Notes: generated from the sequence alone by a model not told the origin. A DNA stretch of 64,000 bases from Bolinopsis microptera (GCF_026151205.1 NC_087082.1:14293365-14357364), one strand, 5' to 3'; positions 14,008 to 29,783 are shown, counted from the first letter of the stretch. Numbers and translations are program-made.

Positions 14008-15413
14008 GGACTGACTAGGACTGAAGTACAGACTACTGATGAACTACAGGACTACTTGATAAACTACAGACTACTGACTGAAACTTCAGACTATTGACTG
14101 AACTACGACTGCTGAGAAGTCAGACTACTGACTGAAGTCAGATACTGACTGATCTACTGACTCTGACTGAAGTAAGACTACTGACTGAAGTACAGGACTA
14201 CTGACTGAACTAAGACTACTGACTGAAACAATACCTGACTGAAGTACAGACTACTGACTGCAGTACAGACTACTGACTGAAGTACAGGACTACTTGACTG
14301 AACTACAGACTACTGCTGAAACTACTGACTCTGGGACTGAACTACAGAACTACTGATGAACTACGACTACTGACTGACTACTGTATGACTACCTACAGAC
14401 TACTGACTGAAGACGGCTACCTGACTGAACTACAGAATACTGACTGAAGTACAGATCTGACCTGAAGTACAGATACTGACTGAAGTACAGACTACGACTG
14501 AAGTACAGACTACTGACTGAAGTACTGACTAACTGACTGAACACAGACTTACTGACTGAATACAAGACTACTGATGAATACAGGCTACTGGACTGAACTA
14601 CAGACTACTGATGAACTACATGCTACTGACTATCTACAGGACTACTGACTGAAGCTACAGACTACTGACTGAACTACAGATACTGATGAAGTCAGACTAC
14701 TGACCGAAGTCAGACTACTGATGAAGTACAGCTACTGCTGAACTAAAGACTACTGACTGAAGACAGGACTACTGACAGAAGTACAGATACTGACTGAAGT
14801 TACAGATACTGACTGAAAGTACAGACTATCTGACTGACCTACAGAACAGACTAATGACTAAACTACAGGACTACTGACTTGAACTAAAGACTACTGACTG
14901 AACTACAGACTTCTGACTGAAGTCACAGACTACTGACTGAAGTAGACTCTGGACTGAACTACAGACTACTGACTGATCTACAGCCTACTGACGAAGTACA
15001 GACTACTGACTGGAGTACAGACTCTGACTGAAACTACAGACTACTGACTGAACTACAGGAGCTACTGCTGAAGTACTGACTATGACTGAAGTAACAGGAT
15101 ACTGACTGAAGTACAGACTACGGACTGAACTACAGATACTGACTGAACTACAGGACTACTGACGAAGTACAGACTACTGACTGAAAGTACAGACTACTGA
15201 ACTGAACTACAGACTACTGACTGAACTACAAGACTACTGAACATGAAGTACAGACTACTGAGTGAAGTACAGACTAACTGACTGAACTACAGACTACTGA
15301 TGAACTACAGACTACTGATGAACACAGGATACTGACTGGGAACTACAGACTACTGACTGAACTCAGCTATGACTAAACTACAGGACTAGACTGACTGAAG
15401 TACAGACTACTGA
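14008..15413. repeat. 19-bp minisatellite block, unit 3
   Basis: Same 19-bp repeat, about 1.4 kb, between the spacer of unit 2 and the last RRP5-like exon of unit 3. Confidence 0.95.
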
Positions 15414-18400
15414 CGTCATCAAGTGAGACATTACAACCACGTTTTAGTAACCCTGACACCTCCACATATCCACCACATCACCCTTCTTAGTTGTAGCAGG
15501 GTGTCTCCCATGGTTAATGGCAGTTCAACGACTCACTGACACTGTCTGAGAGTTGTACCACTGTTACATTAACACTGTTACATTTGCAATGATTTACACT
15601 GTTACAGTTACACTGTTACATTACAATGATTTACACTGTTACATAATGGTGCTTACCAACTTCTAACCTAATATTCTAGTGAGTAGTACTGTAGAGAAAT
15701 TGTGTTACCTTATCACACAGTAAATCCTTAATTTATTCTACTAAAATGAACCATAGCTATATCAAGACAGGGTACAACTCACCTTTGTTTGCAGGGTTAT
15801 GAGGAGACTCTGGCGGCTAACTTGCGTTTAGCAGGGTACACCTCCAGTACACTTTTTACTGTTTGTACATGTCCTTCAGATATGTATTAGGTGTACGGGA
15901 TAGCCTGTTAGGGATATTCAGGGTCAAACGGGGATTAATTAGTTGTGCATAACGAATCATCGCGATACAAATAACACATAGTAAGTTTGTAAGTAAACAA
16001 GGTAAATATATTTAATCAGACCAGAAGAAGAAATATCTCCATTGGACATAGTTGAAAATAAAGCTCCTTAGCATAGGGAACTGGACCGGATTCCGGATGA
16101 ATCCGGTCTCCAGCCGGATATTCGGCTTTAATCTCCGGTTCCGGTTTCGGTTTCGGTCCGGTTTCCAAAAATTTGGGCCCGGATATTGCAACAGGACATT
16201 TCTTTTTTAAGGGTTTCCTAAAAGTATATATTTTGTCAAAATTCTTACTAAGGCGGCCATCCAGTCCATTTGCTCTCAGTGACCGGTATAAATTCCACGC
16301 CTCCACGGTCGCCTGTTATTCTAGTCAGCGAATGTCTCCAAGACCCGTTGATTGTGAGATTTTTGAGTGGGTTAGAGTCAAAACAGCGACCATTTAGGCT
16401 TGACTTATGGAGATTACAGCAGGAGCCCAGAGGGTCCCTGCTTTATTGTGGTAACAACACCCGATGCTAACTCCCCTTACTATGTCAAGGATTAAACACC
16501 AAGGCCATCATGCCATAAAAACTTTGGACATTTTCTCGGTTGAATATTGACGGCACGAACTTATAAGAGCTGCACTGGGCTGCTGGATCTTGGGCTTTAC
16601 TACTGAAGCAATTTGTACATTTGTGCTAGGCAAGGCGCTGTGAATTCTGGCAATGTTTTGATTTTATTCCAAACTAGTTCTAGCTCTGCTACTACAGCAG
16701 ATCAATCAGTGACCTCTGGCACTTCTCGCACAACTATATCAAACAAGTGACTGCTGCTCACAGCCGCAGAGTTTGGTTGAAATTTGAAATAGGGCGTGTG
16801 ATGAACACAGTTAGTCGGACTGTAAGCACTTTCTCATTGTGTCCACATGGCTTTTTAATATTATAAGTGATAAAACCACAATCAGGAAATTATTAATTTT
16901 CCGGCAGCCTTAAATATTTCTTCTTTTTACCGGTTCCGGCCCGGACGGAAAATGCGACAAACCGGATATCCGGTCTTTTCTGGTCGGCAGCCAAAACCTT
17001 AGACCGGTCGGTTCCCTACTCTAGCCAAAAACGGGGGAATGCAACGGTCAATAATGTCCAATTAATGTCAATTATGGCAATTAAGTCAATTACTGTAATT
17101 ATTGTCAGTTTTGCAAAAATTTTGGAATACTGACATTAATTGACATGATATTTTTGACCAGAGATTATGTAGTCTCTACCATTTTTTAGCACTTTAGAAC
17201 GTTTATATCATCAATTTATTCACTACTATCACATATGAAATGTGAAATGTGGAAAAAATTCCGATCATTAAACAATAAAACTAATAATCATACGGTTTCC
17301 CGAAATTTAAATTTTCTTAAATGGGCTTGGCCATCAAGGCGTGGTACTCAAACATCATCGACTTAAAAACCCACATTAAACGAATATGCCTCATGACATT
17401 TATTTCTTGAATAACGATTTTAAACAGCTTACATTAATCCTTCTACTAAAAAAGCCGATTCTAGATATTTTACCTGTATATGAAACCAATAAAATATGGG
17501 CGTGGGCCGGTGGGACCGACGATGGAGAGTTGGGAAAGCTGAAATTTTTTTGGTGGTCTTTGATACCTAAGGATCATCCAGATTAAGAACATACTCATAA
17601 TTATTTAAGACTTTCGTTTTTTGTGAACCGATCTACTTACATAGACGTGCACTATCTTGAATATTTATCGAATACCTGTCAATTAAAGTCAATTATTCAA
17701 TATTGTCAATTAATGTCATTTATGTCAATTAATGTACATTAATGTCAATGTCCAGTTGGGGTTTTTATGGAATACTGATTAATGACGTTGCATCACCCCC
17801 AGCAAAAGTCCCTAAGTGGAAGAGTTAACCTACCAGGATACCCCCAGGCAGGTACATCTCAGTTCCGGTTAGCAGCTGAATCATTAACGGTGATATTAAC
17901 AAGGTGACCTTGGGCGTCAGAGAAGTTCAGAACGTGGTTATGTTTTCTCCGAAGTGCTTTCATCCCTACCGCGTACAGTCCTTTGTTAATTAGACTGTGT
18001 TAATAGACAGTTACTAAGGATGATTAATTAATTTATCTCCTGCTAAATTAAAATTTTTTAAGTCATAAATGTATGACCCTGACTACACTACCAGAGCTAC
18101 CAATTTACAGAGTGGCAAGAAGTAACTGCCCATACGCGACCCTTTAATAACTCACGGAATTGCTTCTTAGAATGCCACAGAATTTCAGACGATATAGTAT
18201 GAGTAAACTTATTATTGTATATTCAATCTCAAAACTCTGGAGAGAGAAATAAAAACAAATCTTAATAATCCCCCGGGCCTGCACATTTATACACACCTCA
18301 CCTAAAAAATGAAAGGTTGCCATCGGTAACCGTATTGAACACCACCCGGACAATATCACACTTCTTCAGGGAGCACTGCACTCTGTGTTGAGGAAGGCTG

Positions 18401-20362
18401 TTACTCCCCTTGACTCCCCGTTCACCATGTACCCTACTTTCAACACTCTGGATGAACTCCATGTAGCACTGTTTTTAATGTTACAACTTCAACTATCAGA
18501 TAATCCTCAAAACAGTATTTTGTTTAAAATAGTGGCCACCATCATTTAAAGTATTTTTAAGATGATAACCTACGGAAATAAGGTTTTTTTTTTTCCTTCG
18601 GCTATAAAGCAACATTGAAAAATTTCATACTAAAAAGATATTCTTATGAAGAAGGTAAGTGGTCACTAGTCCTTTAAATCGAATGAAATCACCTACCATA
18701 TTCTTGTTGATATCCTTGTTGCTTGACAGAACGCTTCACTATCTCCCGGTTTTTGGTGGTCGAGGCTTGAGTTGCGTGTCTTGCAACAGTAACTACATCA
18801 ACAAACGGTGCAGGATAAGACTGTCCCCTGTACATCCGTCACCGAGGTTCTAGCTTCCTGAATTAAGTGAACTTACAGGAGCTTTAAGAATAGAGATACT
18901 ATGTTATAGGTGGCTTACATTATTAAATTGATGTTCAATCAGAAGGCTGTTTAGGAAATTGTTATGATTAATTTTGTATCGAATCTCTGAGTTTGAGTAT
19001 AGAACAGTGTGGTGAACTCTCACGCCCACGTTCTGTTAGTACATTCTCTTCTTAAATCTACAACAGAGGAAAACTAACCTCTTCACCTTCTGCTTCCTCG
19101 TCACCTTCAGCGTTGTTTCTCGATACACTGTTAAATTCCTCGCTGATATCAGTACTAGCATTTATGATAATAATTAGTATGGATCAACACAAGAAATTCA
19201 ATATTGATATAAATTACTTGACATCTAGTTTCTTCATTTCAATTTTTCATTCGTGTATGCATTTAACTTGCACTTAATTTGTTATCAAAATATTTTTGCT
19301 TAGCTAGATCTATTCAAAGGCTTAATTTGGTGCCACACATACAATTTAACATAGAAATGCATATTTCACATTACTCTGATAAAAGCCCGTCAATCCATTG
19401 GGCAGGTTCACTACCACATCCAACTCACCAAACTTCGAACAACACGAGCATCGCATACCAGGGGAACAGTTTCTATAAAAAACAAGGAATATCCACATTA
19501 ATATGTTGTTAGAGAGTGATATTTTGGATTTGTGCCAATGAGACGATACAAAGGTCAGGTCATAGCAAGTGTAATTATCAACTTAATCACACCAGAATGT
19601 GTGTGTGTCTGTGTGTGTGTCTGTGGGTGTGTCTGTGTGTAGTTTCGAACGGTTTATACAAAAAAACGGTAATAGTTACGGGACTAGGTTTTTTCGGTTT
19701 CAGTGCCGACAAAACTCTGACGAAGCCAATAAGCAAATTTTATAAAAATCGGCGCGTGGTAAGTGGGTTTAATTGTTGGTTTTGTACCACCCAAACTTTA
19801 TGTTACATACATTGGCTTGAGAAGAACGGCCAAGAGTACGGGGCTGCTCCTCTCTGCATCTGTAGCGTATATATTACATGGGTATATATTACATGGTCAT
19901 ATAATTATATAAACTTATTAGGGAGGGAGTGCTCAAAACGGTCTGTTTGGACTGTAAGAGAGAGTTCATATTACATTACGACAATGTAATTGCATGTTCA
20001 CAAATATGATAGGCTGGTGTGGTGCCTGGTGTTAAGGGTTAATTTCTATTGATTTATTCATAAGATTTACTATCCTTTTAGCATACTATTGCATACGTGA
20101 GGGCACTCCGAATAGAATTGCTCGCCCCTATCCGGGTTTTGATCAGCGGGGTAAGTACTCCTACCCTTTTTAACTGCGGCAGTGAAATCCCGGACCGTAG
20201 GCGGGATACACTTAGTAATATTATATAAGTAAACAATAAATGTGTTTTCGTTTACCGTGTATGTAAGATCTTCCAATGGGTTTCAGATCAGATATAGAAA
20301 TCATCTTTAGGAAACCGTTTTGGCTATGGATTTTTCCGAGAATATTGCTCTACTTTTTCTTT
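15414..20362 (-). CDS. RRP5/PDCD11-like exon block, unit 3 (partial, frame broken as read)
   Basis: Third copy: about 20255-20362, 19375-19472, 19079-19155, 18693-18849, 18302-18468, 17834-17980, 15783-15904 and 15414-15545. A private run of T at about 18586-18597 interrupts the intron between exons 4 and 5. A GT microsatellite is at 19598-19641. Confidence 0.8.
16074..17018. mobile_element. hAT-like element, unit 3
   Basis: Same element, about 0.94 kb, with the same inverted ends (TAGGGAACTGGACCGG ... CCGGTCGGTTCCCTA) and noisy CTCTAGCA flanks. Confidence 0.8.
17033..17800. mobile_element. GTCAATTAAT-repeat transposon, unit 3
   Basis: Same family. The right flank AGCAAAA starts at 17801; the left flank is AGCCAAAAAC as read. 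Confidence 0.85.
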
Positions 20363-21159
20363 CTGAAAATACCCAATTTTTAAAGAATTCTGTATTTAAT
20401 CAATATCCACACTCAGAAACTCGGCCAGTTTCAGCGTAAATTTTGGCTGCGGACACAACATTGGTTCTACTCATGTGTAAATTTGAAGGAAAAATTGCAC
20501 CGATGCTGAATGAAAATCAAAGAAGATCTCGACGAGCCAAAAATTACACAGAGTTATCTGAGGCATACTCAGGAGTTGATTTCGGTGTTTTATATCGTGC
20601 TTAACTATTACAAACTGTTTAGATGTTCACGTGACATATTTGGTAATCAGAATACCCACAACTCCCAGTCGCTACGTTGCCCAGGTTTAGGAGTGTGATA
20701 AAAGGTGTGATTTTAAAGTTGCGGGAAGTACAGCAACGAACACAAAACTTTATTCGCAGAACGAAAATATGACTATCTTCGATGTATTTTACAATGCTAC
20801 ACGCCATCCAACCAATTTCACTGCCATTTCCTGATAAGATATCTGTGACATTCTTTTCAGACTCTGTATTACTGTTCTAAATTATGTAAGAGATAAGAAC
20901 TTTTTTTCATTCCCTAATAGTGTTTATTATATTTATGTATGTGTGTATATCTTTAAAGTGATTGTAATTATACATTTTAAGGCGTTAATGCAGAGTACTC
21001 GCCTCGGGTAGTGCAATCCATCAAAACTAAAAACTTTCGTATTCCTATGCATTTATACGATCTTAAATCATATTCATTTTTGTTCTTATCATTATATTGA
21101 CCATAGCATGAGGTCTCGAGGGTTTCATACACTGGCAGTATTAATACAGTGATATAAAA

Positions 21160-22612
21160 GACTGGACTAGGACTGAAGTACAGACTACTGACTGAACTAA
21201 AGACTACTGACTAAACTACCAGACTACTGACTGAACTACAGACTATGACTGAACTACAGACTACTGCACTGAAGTACATACTACTGACCTGAAGTACAGA
21301 CTACTGACTGAACTACAGACAATGACTGAAGTCTAAGGCAGGACTAATTAGTACTGAAGTACAGACTACTGACTGAACTACAGACTACGGACTGAACTAC
21401 AGACTGCTGACTGAAATACAGAATACTGATGATGTACAGATATCTGACTAGACGTACAGACTTACTGACTGAACTACAGGACTACTGACTGAACTACAGA
21501 CTACTGACTGAACCGACAGACTACTGACTGAATGTCAGACTACTGACTGAAACTACATGCTACTGATAAACTACAGACTACTGGACTGATGTCACAGGAC
21601 TACTGATGAACTACAGACTACTGACTGAAGTACAGACTACTGACTGAAGTACAGACTACTGACTGAAGTACCGATACTGACTGAAGTACAGACTTACGAC
21701 TGAAGTACAGACTACTGACTGAACTACACGCTACTGACAGAACTACAGATCTACTGACCTGAACTACAGACTACGGACTGAACTTACGCTATGACTGAAT
21801 CACATGGGCTTTTTTACTGACTAAACTACAGACTACAGATGAAGTACAGGGATACTGACTGAACTACAGACTACTGATGAAGTACAGACTACTGACTGAA
21901 GTACAGCTACTGACTGAAGTACGACTACTGACCTGAACTACAGACTACTGACTAAGTACAGCTACTGACTGAAGATACTGACTACAGACTGAAGTACTGA
22001 CTACTGATGAAGTACAGACTACTGACGAACTACAGATACAGACTAATCTACAGACTACTGGACTGAATATCCGGACTACCTGACTGAACTACAGACTACT
22101 GACTGACGTACGGGACTACTGACTGAAGTCAGGATACTGACTGAAATAAGACTAATGACTGAACTACCGACTACTGACTGAAGTACAGACTACTGACTGG
22201 AGTACAGACTACTGGACTTGAACTACAGACTACTGACTGAAACTACAGACTACTGACTGAAGTACAAGGACTACTGACTGAAGTTACAAGATACTGATGA
22301 AGTACAGACTACTGACTGAACTTACCTGATACTGACTGATAAAACTCACAGACTATGGACTGAAGTACATGACTATGACCTGAAGTACAGGACTACTGAT
22401 GAACTCAGACTACTGACTGAACTACAGTCTACTGACTGAAGTACAGAACTACTGACTGAATGTACAGGGACTACTGACTGAACTACAGACTACTGGACGA
22501 AACTTACAGACTTACTGACTGAACTCCAGGACTACTGACTGAACTACAGATACTGATACTGACTACATGCTACTGACTAAACTACGACTACTGACTGAAG
22601 TACAGACTAATG
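21160..22612. repeat. 19-bp minisatellite block, unit 4
   Basis: Same 19-bp repeat, about 1.45 kb. The marker variant is seen near 21553, 21803 (with a stray T run) and 22566. Confidence 0.95.
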
Positions 22613-22614
22613 AC

Positions 22615-25600
22615 CGTCATCAAGTGAGACATACACCCCCACGTTTAGTAACCCTGACCACCTCCACATCCTCCACCACATTCACCCTTCTTTAGTTGGT
22701 AGCAGGGTGTCTCCATGGTTCATGCAGTTCAATGTACTCCAACAGCACTGTCTGGAGTTGTAACACTGTTACATTAACACTGTTACATTGCAATGATTTA
22801 CACTGTTACATATACACTGTTACAATTCTACAATGATTACACTGTTACATTAGTTAACAACTTCTAACAATTATTCAGTGAGTAGCTACAGTAGAGAATT
22901 GTGTACCTTACTCACACAGTAAATCCTTAATTTATCTACTAAAATGAACCTATATGCCATCATCAGACAGGGTACAAAACTAACAAAAAAAAAAAAAATA
23001 CACACCTTGTTTTCCAGGTTGATGAGGAGGACTATGGCGGCTAACTGCGTTTGCAGAGGGAACACCTCAGTACGATCGCTTACTGTTGTACATGGTCTTC
23101 AATGTATTAGGTGTACGGAGGCCCTGTTAGGGTATTCAGGGTCAAACGGGGATTATTTAGTTGTGAATAAAAGAACCACGCGATAAAATAACACAAAGGA
23201 AGTTTTTAAGTAAACAAGTAAAATATTTAATAGCCAGAAGAAGACAATATCTCCATGGCACCATAGTAGAAATAAAGCTCCTCCTAGCATAGGAACTGAC
23301 CGGATATCCGCTGAATCCGGTTCCAGCCGGATATTCGCTTTCATCTCGGTTCCGGTTCCGGTTTCGGTCGGTTTCCAAAAATTTGGCCCGGATATTCAAC
23401 AGAGACATTTCTTTTTTAGTGTTCCTAAAATGTATAATATTTCTCCCGTCAAAATTCTTACTAAGGGGCATCCAGTCATTGCTCTCAGTGACCGGTAAAT
23501 TCCACGCTCAGCGGTCGGCCTGTTATCTGTCAGCGAAATGTCAAGGACCCGTTGAAAGTGAGATTTGTTGAGTGGGTTAGAGTAAAACAGCTACCATTTA
23601 TGCTTTTCTTTAAGAGCATTTCAAGCAGAGCCAGAGGGTCCCTGTTTATTGTGGTAAAAACAAACCCGTTGCTAACTCCCCTTTACATGTCAAGGATTAA
23701 AACACAGGCCATCAAGCCATTATAAAAAAACTTTGGACATTATCCTCGGTTATATTGACGCCACGAACTTATAAGAGCTGGCACTGGTGCTGGATCTTGG
23801 GCTTTAATACTGAAAGCAATTGTACATTTGTGCTAGGCAAGGCGGAGTGAATTCTTGCGCAAGGTTGTGATTTTATTCCGACTCGTTTCTAGCTCTGTCA
23901 TACAGCAGATCAATCATGTGACCTCTGACTGCTCGCACAACATTCACAAGTGGACTGCTGACTCACAGCGCAGAAGTTTGGTTGAAATTTGAAATAGGGC
24001 GTGACACAGTTAGTCGGACTGTAAGCACTTTTCTCATTGTCGTCCACATGGCTTTTAAATTATATTGATAAAACCCCACAATCAAAGGATTAAATTCTCA
24101 TTTTTCCGGCAGCCTTAAATATCTTCTTGCTTATTACCCCGAGTTCCGGCCCGGAAAATGCGACAAACCGGAATATCCGGTTTTCGTTTTCTGGTCCGGC
24201 ATGCCCAAAACCTTAGACGGTCGGTTCCTACTCTGCAAAACGGGGGGGAATGAACGTCAATTAATGTCAATTTGTCAATAATGTCAATTATGTCAATTAA
24301 ATGTCAATTAATGTCAGTTTTGCAAAAATTTTGGAAATGCTGACATTAATTGACATGATATTTTTCGACCAAGATTATGTAGTTCTACCATCATTTTTAG
24401 CACTTTAGAAACGTTTATATCATCAATCGTATTCATACTATCACATATGGAACTGTGAACTGTGAAAAAATTCAGATCATTAAAAATAACACTAAATAAT
24501 ACGGGTTTCCGAATTTAAGTTTCTTAATGGGCTTGGCCATCCAAGGGCGTGGTTCTCACATCATCAGAAACTTAAAACCCACATTAAACGAAATGCCCCT
24601 TCATGAATTTATTTTGAAATAACGAATTTTAAACAGCACATTACTCCTCATACTAAAAAAAGCCGATTCTAGTATTTTACCTGTATAAGAAACCAATAAA
24701 TATGGGCTGGCCGGTGGGGACCGAAGATGGAAGAGTTGGAACGCTGAAATTTTTTGGTGTCTTTGAACTAAGGATCAAAGATAAGAACATATCATAATTA
24801 TTTAGGACATTTTTGTTTATTTTGAAACCGATCTTACTTACATAGACGTGACTATCTTGAACTATTTATCGAATAATGTCAAATTTAATGTCATTTATGT
24901 CCATTAATGTCAATAATGTCAATTAATGTCAATTAATGTCAATTAAATGTCAATGTCAGTTTGGGGTTTTTATGGACATACTGACATTAATTGACGTTGC
25001 CTCACCCCAGCTAAACAGTCCCTAAGTCGGAGAGTACCTACCAGGAGTACCCCAAGGAGGTACCATCTCGTCCTGTTAGCCAGCCTGTTTCTTAACGGGT
25101 ATTAACAAGGTGGCTGGCCGTCAGAGAAGAGAAGGTTACTGTTTTCTCCGAAAGTGCTTTCATCCTACCGCGTACAGTCCTGTGTTAGATTAGACTGTGT
25201 TAATTAGACAGTAATTAAAACAGAGATGATTAAATAATTTTATCTCCTGCTAAATTTAAAATTTTTTAATTATAAATGTATGACCTGGACTACACTGCCA
25301 GAGCTACCCAATTATACAGAGTGGCCCAAGAAGCTAAAACTGCCCATACGCGGACCCTTTAATAACTCACGTAATTCTCTTAGAATTGCACCAGAAATGT
25401 TCAGAGGATTATAGATATGAGTCAACTTATTATTGTATTATCAATCTCAACTTGGAGAGAGGAAATTAAAAACAATTTAATATCCCCTCGGGGCGGCACA
25501 ATTATAACCACCTCACTAAAATAAGGTTGCCATCGTTAACGTATTGGACACCCACCCGGACAATATCCACACTTTCTTCAGGAGCACTGCACTCTTTGAG

Positions 25601-27556
25601 AAGGGCTGTTACTCCTTGGCTCCCAGTTCACCAGTACCCGTACTCTGCAACAATCTGGAGACTCCTTGTAGCACCTGTTTTTAATGTTACAACTTCAACT
25701 CTCAGATAATCCAAAAACTGTATTTTTGTTTAAAATAGTGGCACATCATTTAAAAGTATTTTTAAGATGAAAACTACCGGAAATAGGTTCGGCTAATAAC
25801 GCACATTGAATACATTCCTACTAAAAGAGATTCTTATGAAGAAGGTACAGGTGGTCACTAGTACTTAATCGAATGAAATCCACCCTACCATATTCTTGAT
25901 GAAATCCTGTTTGCTTGACAGAAACGTTCACTATCTCCGGTTTGGTTGGTGAGGTTGAGTTTGCGTGGTCTTGGTCAACAGTACTACATCAACAACCGAG
26001 CAGGATAAGAACTGTCCCCATGATTACACCGTCACAGGAGGTTAGTCTGAAATGAAGTGGAACTTACTGGAGCCTTTAAAGATAGATAGATACTATGTTA
26101 TAGGTGGTTACATTATAATGATGTTCAAAAGAAGGCTGTTTAGAAATTGTTTGATTAATTTAGTATGAATCTCTGAGTTGAGTATAGACAGTGTGGTGAA
26201 CTTCACGCCCACCGTTCTGTAAGTAAATTTCTCTTCTTAAAATCTACAAAAGAGGAAACTAACCTCTTCACCTTCTGCTTCCTCGTCACTTCCGCGTTGT
26301 TCTCGATAACACTGTTAAATCCTCGCTGCTATCAGTACCTTAGCAGATTTATGATATACTAATTAGATATCTCAACACAAAGAATTCAATATTGTATAAA
26401 ATACTTCTACAGTCTCTAGTTTCTTCATTTCATTTTTCATTTCGGAATGCATTTAACATTGCGCTTGATTTGTTATCAAAATATTTTATCTGAGCTACGA
26501 TCTAATTCAAAGCTGATCTGGTGCCACAATACATTAACATAGAAATGCAAATTCACATCAAACTACTCTGATAAAGCCAGTATCAATTGGGCAGTCACTA
26601 CACATCAACCCTCACAACTTCAGAACAACACCCGAGCATCAGCATACCAGGGGACTAGTTTCTAACAACACCAGAATATCCACATTTTTATGTTGTTACG
26701 AGAGTGACTATTTTGGATTGTGCCAATGAGACGATACCAAAGGTCAGGGTCATAGCAAGGTGTATTATCAACTTAATAACACCAGAATGTGTGGGTGTCT
26801 TCGTGTGTGTCTTGTGTGTGTGTCTGTGTGTAATTTCCGACCAGGTTATCAAAAACAAACGGTAATAGTTACGGGGATGGTTTTTTCGGTATAGTGCGAC
26901 AAAACTCGACGAAGGCCAATAAGCAAAATTTTATAAAACTTCGGCCGGTGGTAAGTGGTTTAATTGATGGTTTTGTACCACAAAATATGTTACATAAAAT
27001 GGCTTGAGAGAACGGCAGGAGGTCGGGTGCCTAGCTCTCTCTCTGTCATATGTAGCGTATATATTACATGGCGTATATATTACAGGGTCATTATAATACT
27101 ATAAACTTATTAGGGGAGGGAGTGCTTCAAACGGTCTGTTCTGGACTGTAGAGAGAGTTCATACTTTCATACGACAATGTATGCATGTTCACAAATATGA
27201 TAGGGCTGTGGTGTGGTGCATGGTTGCTTGTTAGGGTTAATTTTATTGATTATTCTTAAGAATTACCTATCTTTAAGCATACTATTGGATACGTGAGTGC
27301 ACCTCCGAATAGAATTGCTGCCTAATCCGGTTTTGGACTCAGCGGGTAATTACTCCTACCTTCATTAACTGCGGCAGTGAAATCCCGGCCGTAGGCCGGG
27401 TTTACACTAGTAATATTATATAATTACCAATACACTGTGTTTATCGTTTACCTTGTATGTAAGATCTTCCAATGGTTTTCCCAGATCAGAATGGCATCAT
27501 CTTTAGACTTTTTGGATATGGATTTTTCCGAGAATATATGCTCTACTTTTTTCTTT
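22615..27556 (-). CDS. RRP5/PDCD11-like exon block, unit 4 (partial, frame broken as read)
   Basis: Fourth copy: about 27452-27556, 26565-26661, 26264-26338, 25884-26043, 25517-25674, 25042-25179, 23005-23123 and 22615-22751. In exon 6 this copy, like unit 6, has an extra AGG-like codon that removes an apparent stop seen in other units, so that stop is probably a read error. A private A run (about 22984-22998) lies beside the donor of exon 7. Confidence 0.8.
23290..24230. mobile_element. hAT-like element, unit 4
   Basis: Same element, about 0.94 kb, with ends TAGGAACTGACCGG and GACGGTCGGTTCCTA. Confidence 0.8.
24242..25008. mobile_element. GTCAATTAAT-repeat transposon, unit 4
   Basis: Same family. 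The left flank is GCAAAAC; the right flank AGCTAAAC is at 25009-25016. Confidence 0.85.
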
Positions 27557-28350
27557 TGAAAATACAATTTTTTAAAGAATTCTGTATTTAATCAATATCC
27601 ACATCAGAACACGGCCAGTTTCAGGTAAATTTTTGGTGCCCGGACAAATGGTTCTATCTTGTGTAAATTGATGAAAAATCACCGTGCTGATGAAAATCAA
27701 CAGCCAGATATCGACGAGCAAAAAATTACAAAAGAGTCTATTGAGGCATACTCAGGAGTTGATTTCGGTGTTTAATATCGTGCTTTAAACTATTTTACAC
27801 TGTTTAGATGTTCACGTGGAATATTTGGTAACTCAGAATACCCACACTCCACAGTCGCTCGTTGCCCATGTTAGAAGTGTGATAAAAGGTGTGATAAAGT
27901 TGCGGGAAGTACAGCAAACGAAAAACACAAAACTTTTTATCGCAGAAACGAAATATGACTATCTACGAGGTATTTTACAATGCTACACGCCATCCAAACA
28001 AATTTCACTGCCATTTCTCTGATAAGATATCGTGAATTCTTTCGACTTTGTATTACTGTTCTAAATTAATGTAAGAGATAAAGAACTATTTTCATTCCCT
28101 AATAGTGTTATTATATTTATCGTATGTGTGTATATCTTTAAATTGAGTGTAAGTAACATTTTTAAGCGTTATATGCAAGAGTACCTGCCTCCGGGGATAG
28201 TGCCAATCCATCAATTAACTAAAACTTCGTATTCACTATCATTTATCACCGATATAATCATATTCTTTTGTTCATTTTCATTCATATTGACCATAGCATG
28301 AGGCTCTCGAGGTTCATACACGGCAGTATAGTATTAATACAAGTGATATA

Positions 28351-29781
28351 AGATTGACGACTGAAGTCGTACAGATATGTCTGAACTACCAGAACTACTG
28401 ACTAAACTACAGACTTCTGACTGAACTACAGACTACTGACTGAATACAGACTACTGACTGAAGTCAGACTACTGATGAAGTACGACTACTGACTGAATTA
28501 AGACTACTGACTGAAGTACAGACTACTGATGAAGTACAGACTACTGGACTGACTACAGACTACTGACTGAACTACAGATACCTGACTGGAAGTTAGCAGA
28601 CTACGACTGAAGTTACAGACTCTGACTGAAGATACAAGACTACTGACTGAACTACAGACTACTGTCTGAACTACAGCACTACATGAAAGAACTACAAGGA
28701 CTACTGACTGAACTCACAGACTACTGACTGAACACATGCTACTGACTAAACTACAGACTACTGCTGAAGTACAGGACTACTGACTGAACTACAGCCTACT
28801 GGACCCTGAATACAGACTACTGATGAAGTACAGACTACTGACTGAAGTACAGACTACTGACTAAGTACAGGTACTACTGCTGAAGTACGACTACTGACTG
28901 AACTACAGACTACTGATGAATAAGACTACTGACTGAACTACCAGACTACTGACTGAAACTACGACTACGACTGAAAATACATGCTCCTGACTAAACTACA
29001 GACACTACTGACTGAAGTACAGATACTGACCTGAACTACAGATACGGACTGGAAGTAAGACTACAGACTGAAGTACAGATTATGACTGAATCCAGACTAC
29101 TGAACTGAACTACAGACTTTTTTTTAAAAATGAAAAAACGAAGTACAGACTACTGACTGACGTACAGCTACTGACTGAAGTACAGACTACTGACTGATGT
29201 ACAGACTACTGACCTGACTACAGACTACTGACTAAATAAGACTACTGACTGAACTACAGACTATGACTTGAGCTACGACTACTGACTGAAGTACAGACTA
29301 CTGACTGAAGTACAGACTACTGACTGAAACTACAGATACTGACTGACTACGGACTACTGACTGAGTACAGGACTATGGACTGGAGTACAGACTACTGATG
29401 AACTATCTGACTACTGACTGACACTACAGCTACTGACCTGAAGTACAGGACTACTGACTGAAGTACAGGACTACTGACTGAAGTTACAGACATACTGACT
29501 GAACTACAGACTACTGACGAATACAGATACTGACTGAAGTACAGGGACTACTGACTGAAGTACGACTACTGACTGAAACTACAGACTACTGACTGAACTA
29601 CAGACTACTGACTGAAGTACAGACTCTGACTGAAGTACAGACTACTGACTGAACTACGGACTATGGACTGAATACAGGACTATCTGACTGAACTACAGAC
29701 TACTGACTGAACTACAGACTACTGACTGAATACATGCTACTGACTAAACTACAGACTGACTGGACTGATGTACAGATATGG
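28351..29781. repeat. 19-bp minisatellite block, unit 5
   Basis: Same 19-bp repeat, about 1.43 kb. Marker variants lie near 28736, 28980 and 29733. A private T/A homopolymer insertion sits at about 29118-29138. Confidence 0.95.
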
Positions 29782-29783
29782 AC

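Noticed and set aside
19516-19989. 157-codon plus-strand frame in unit 3
   Set aside because: It runs through the GT microsatellite and intron sequence, and other units break it.
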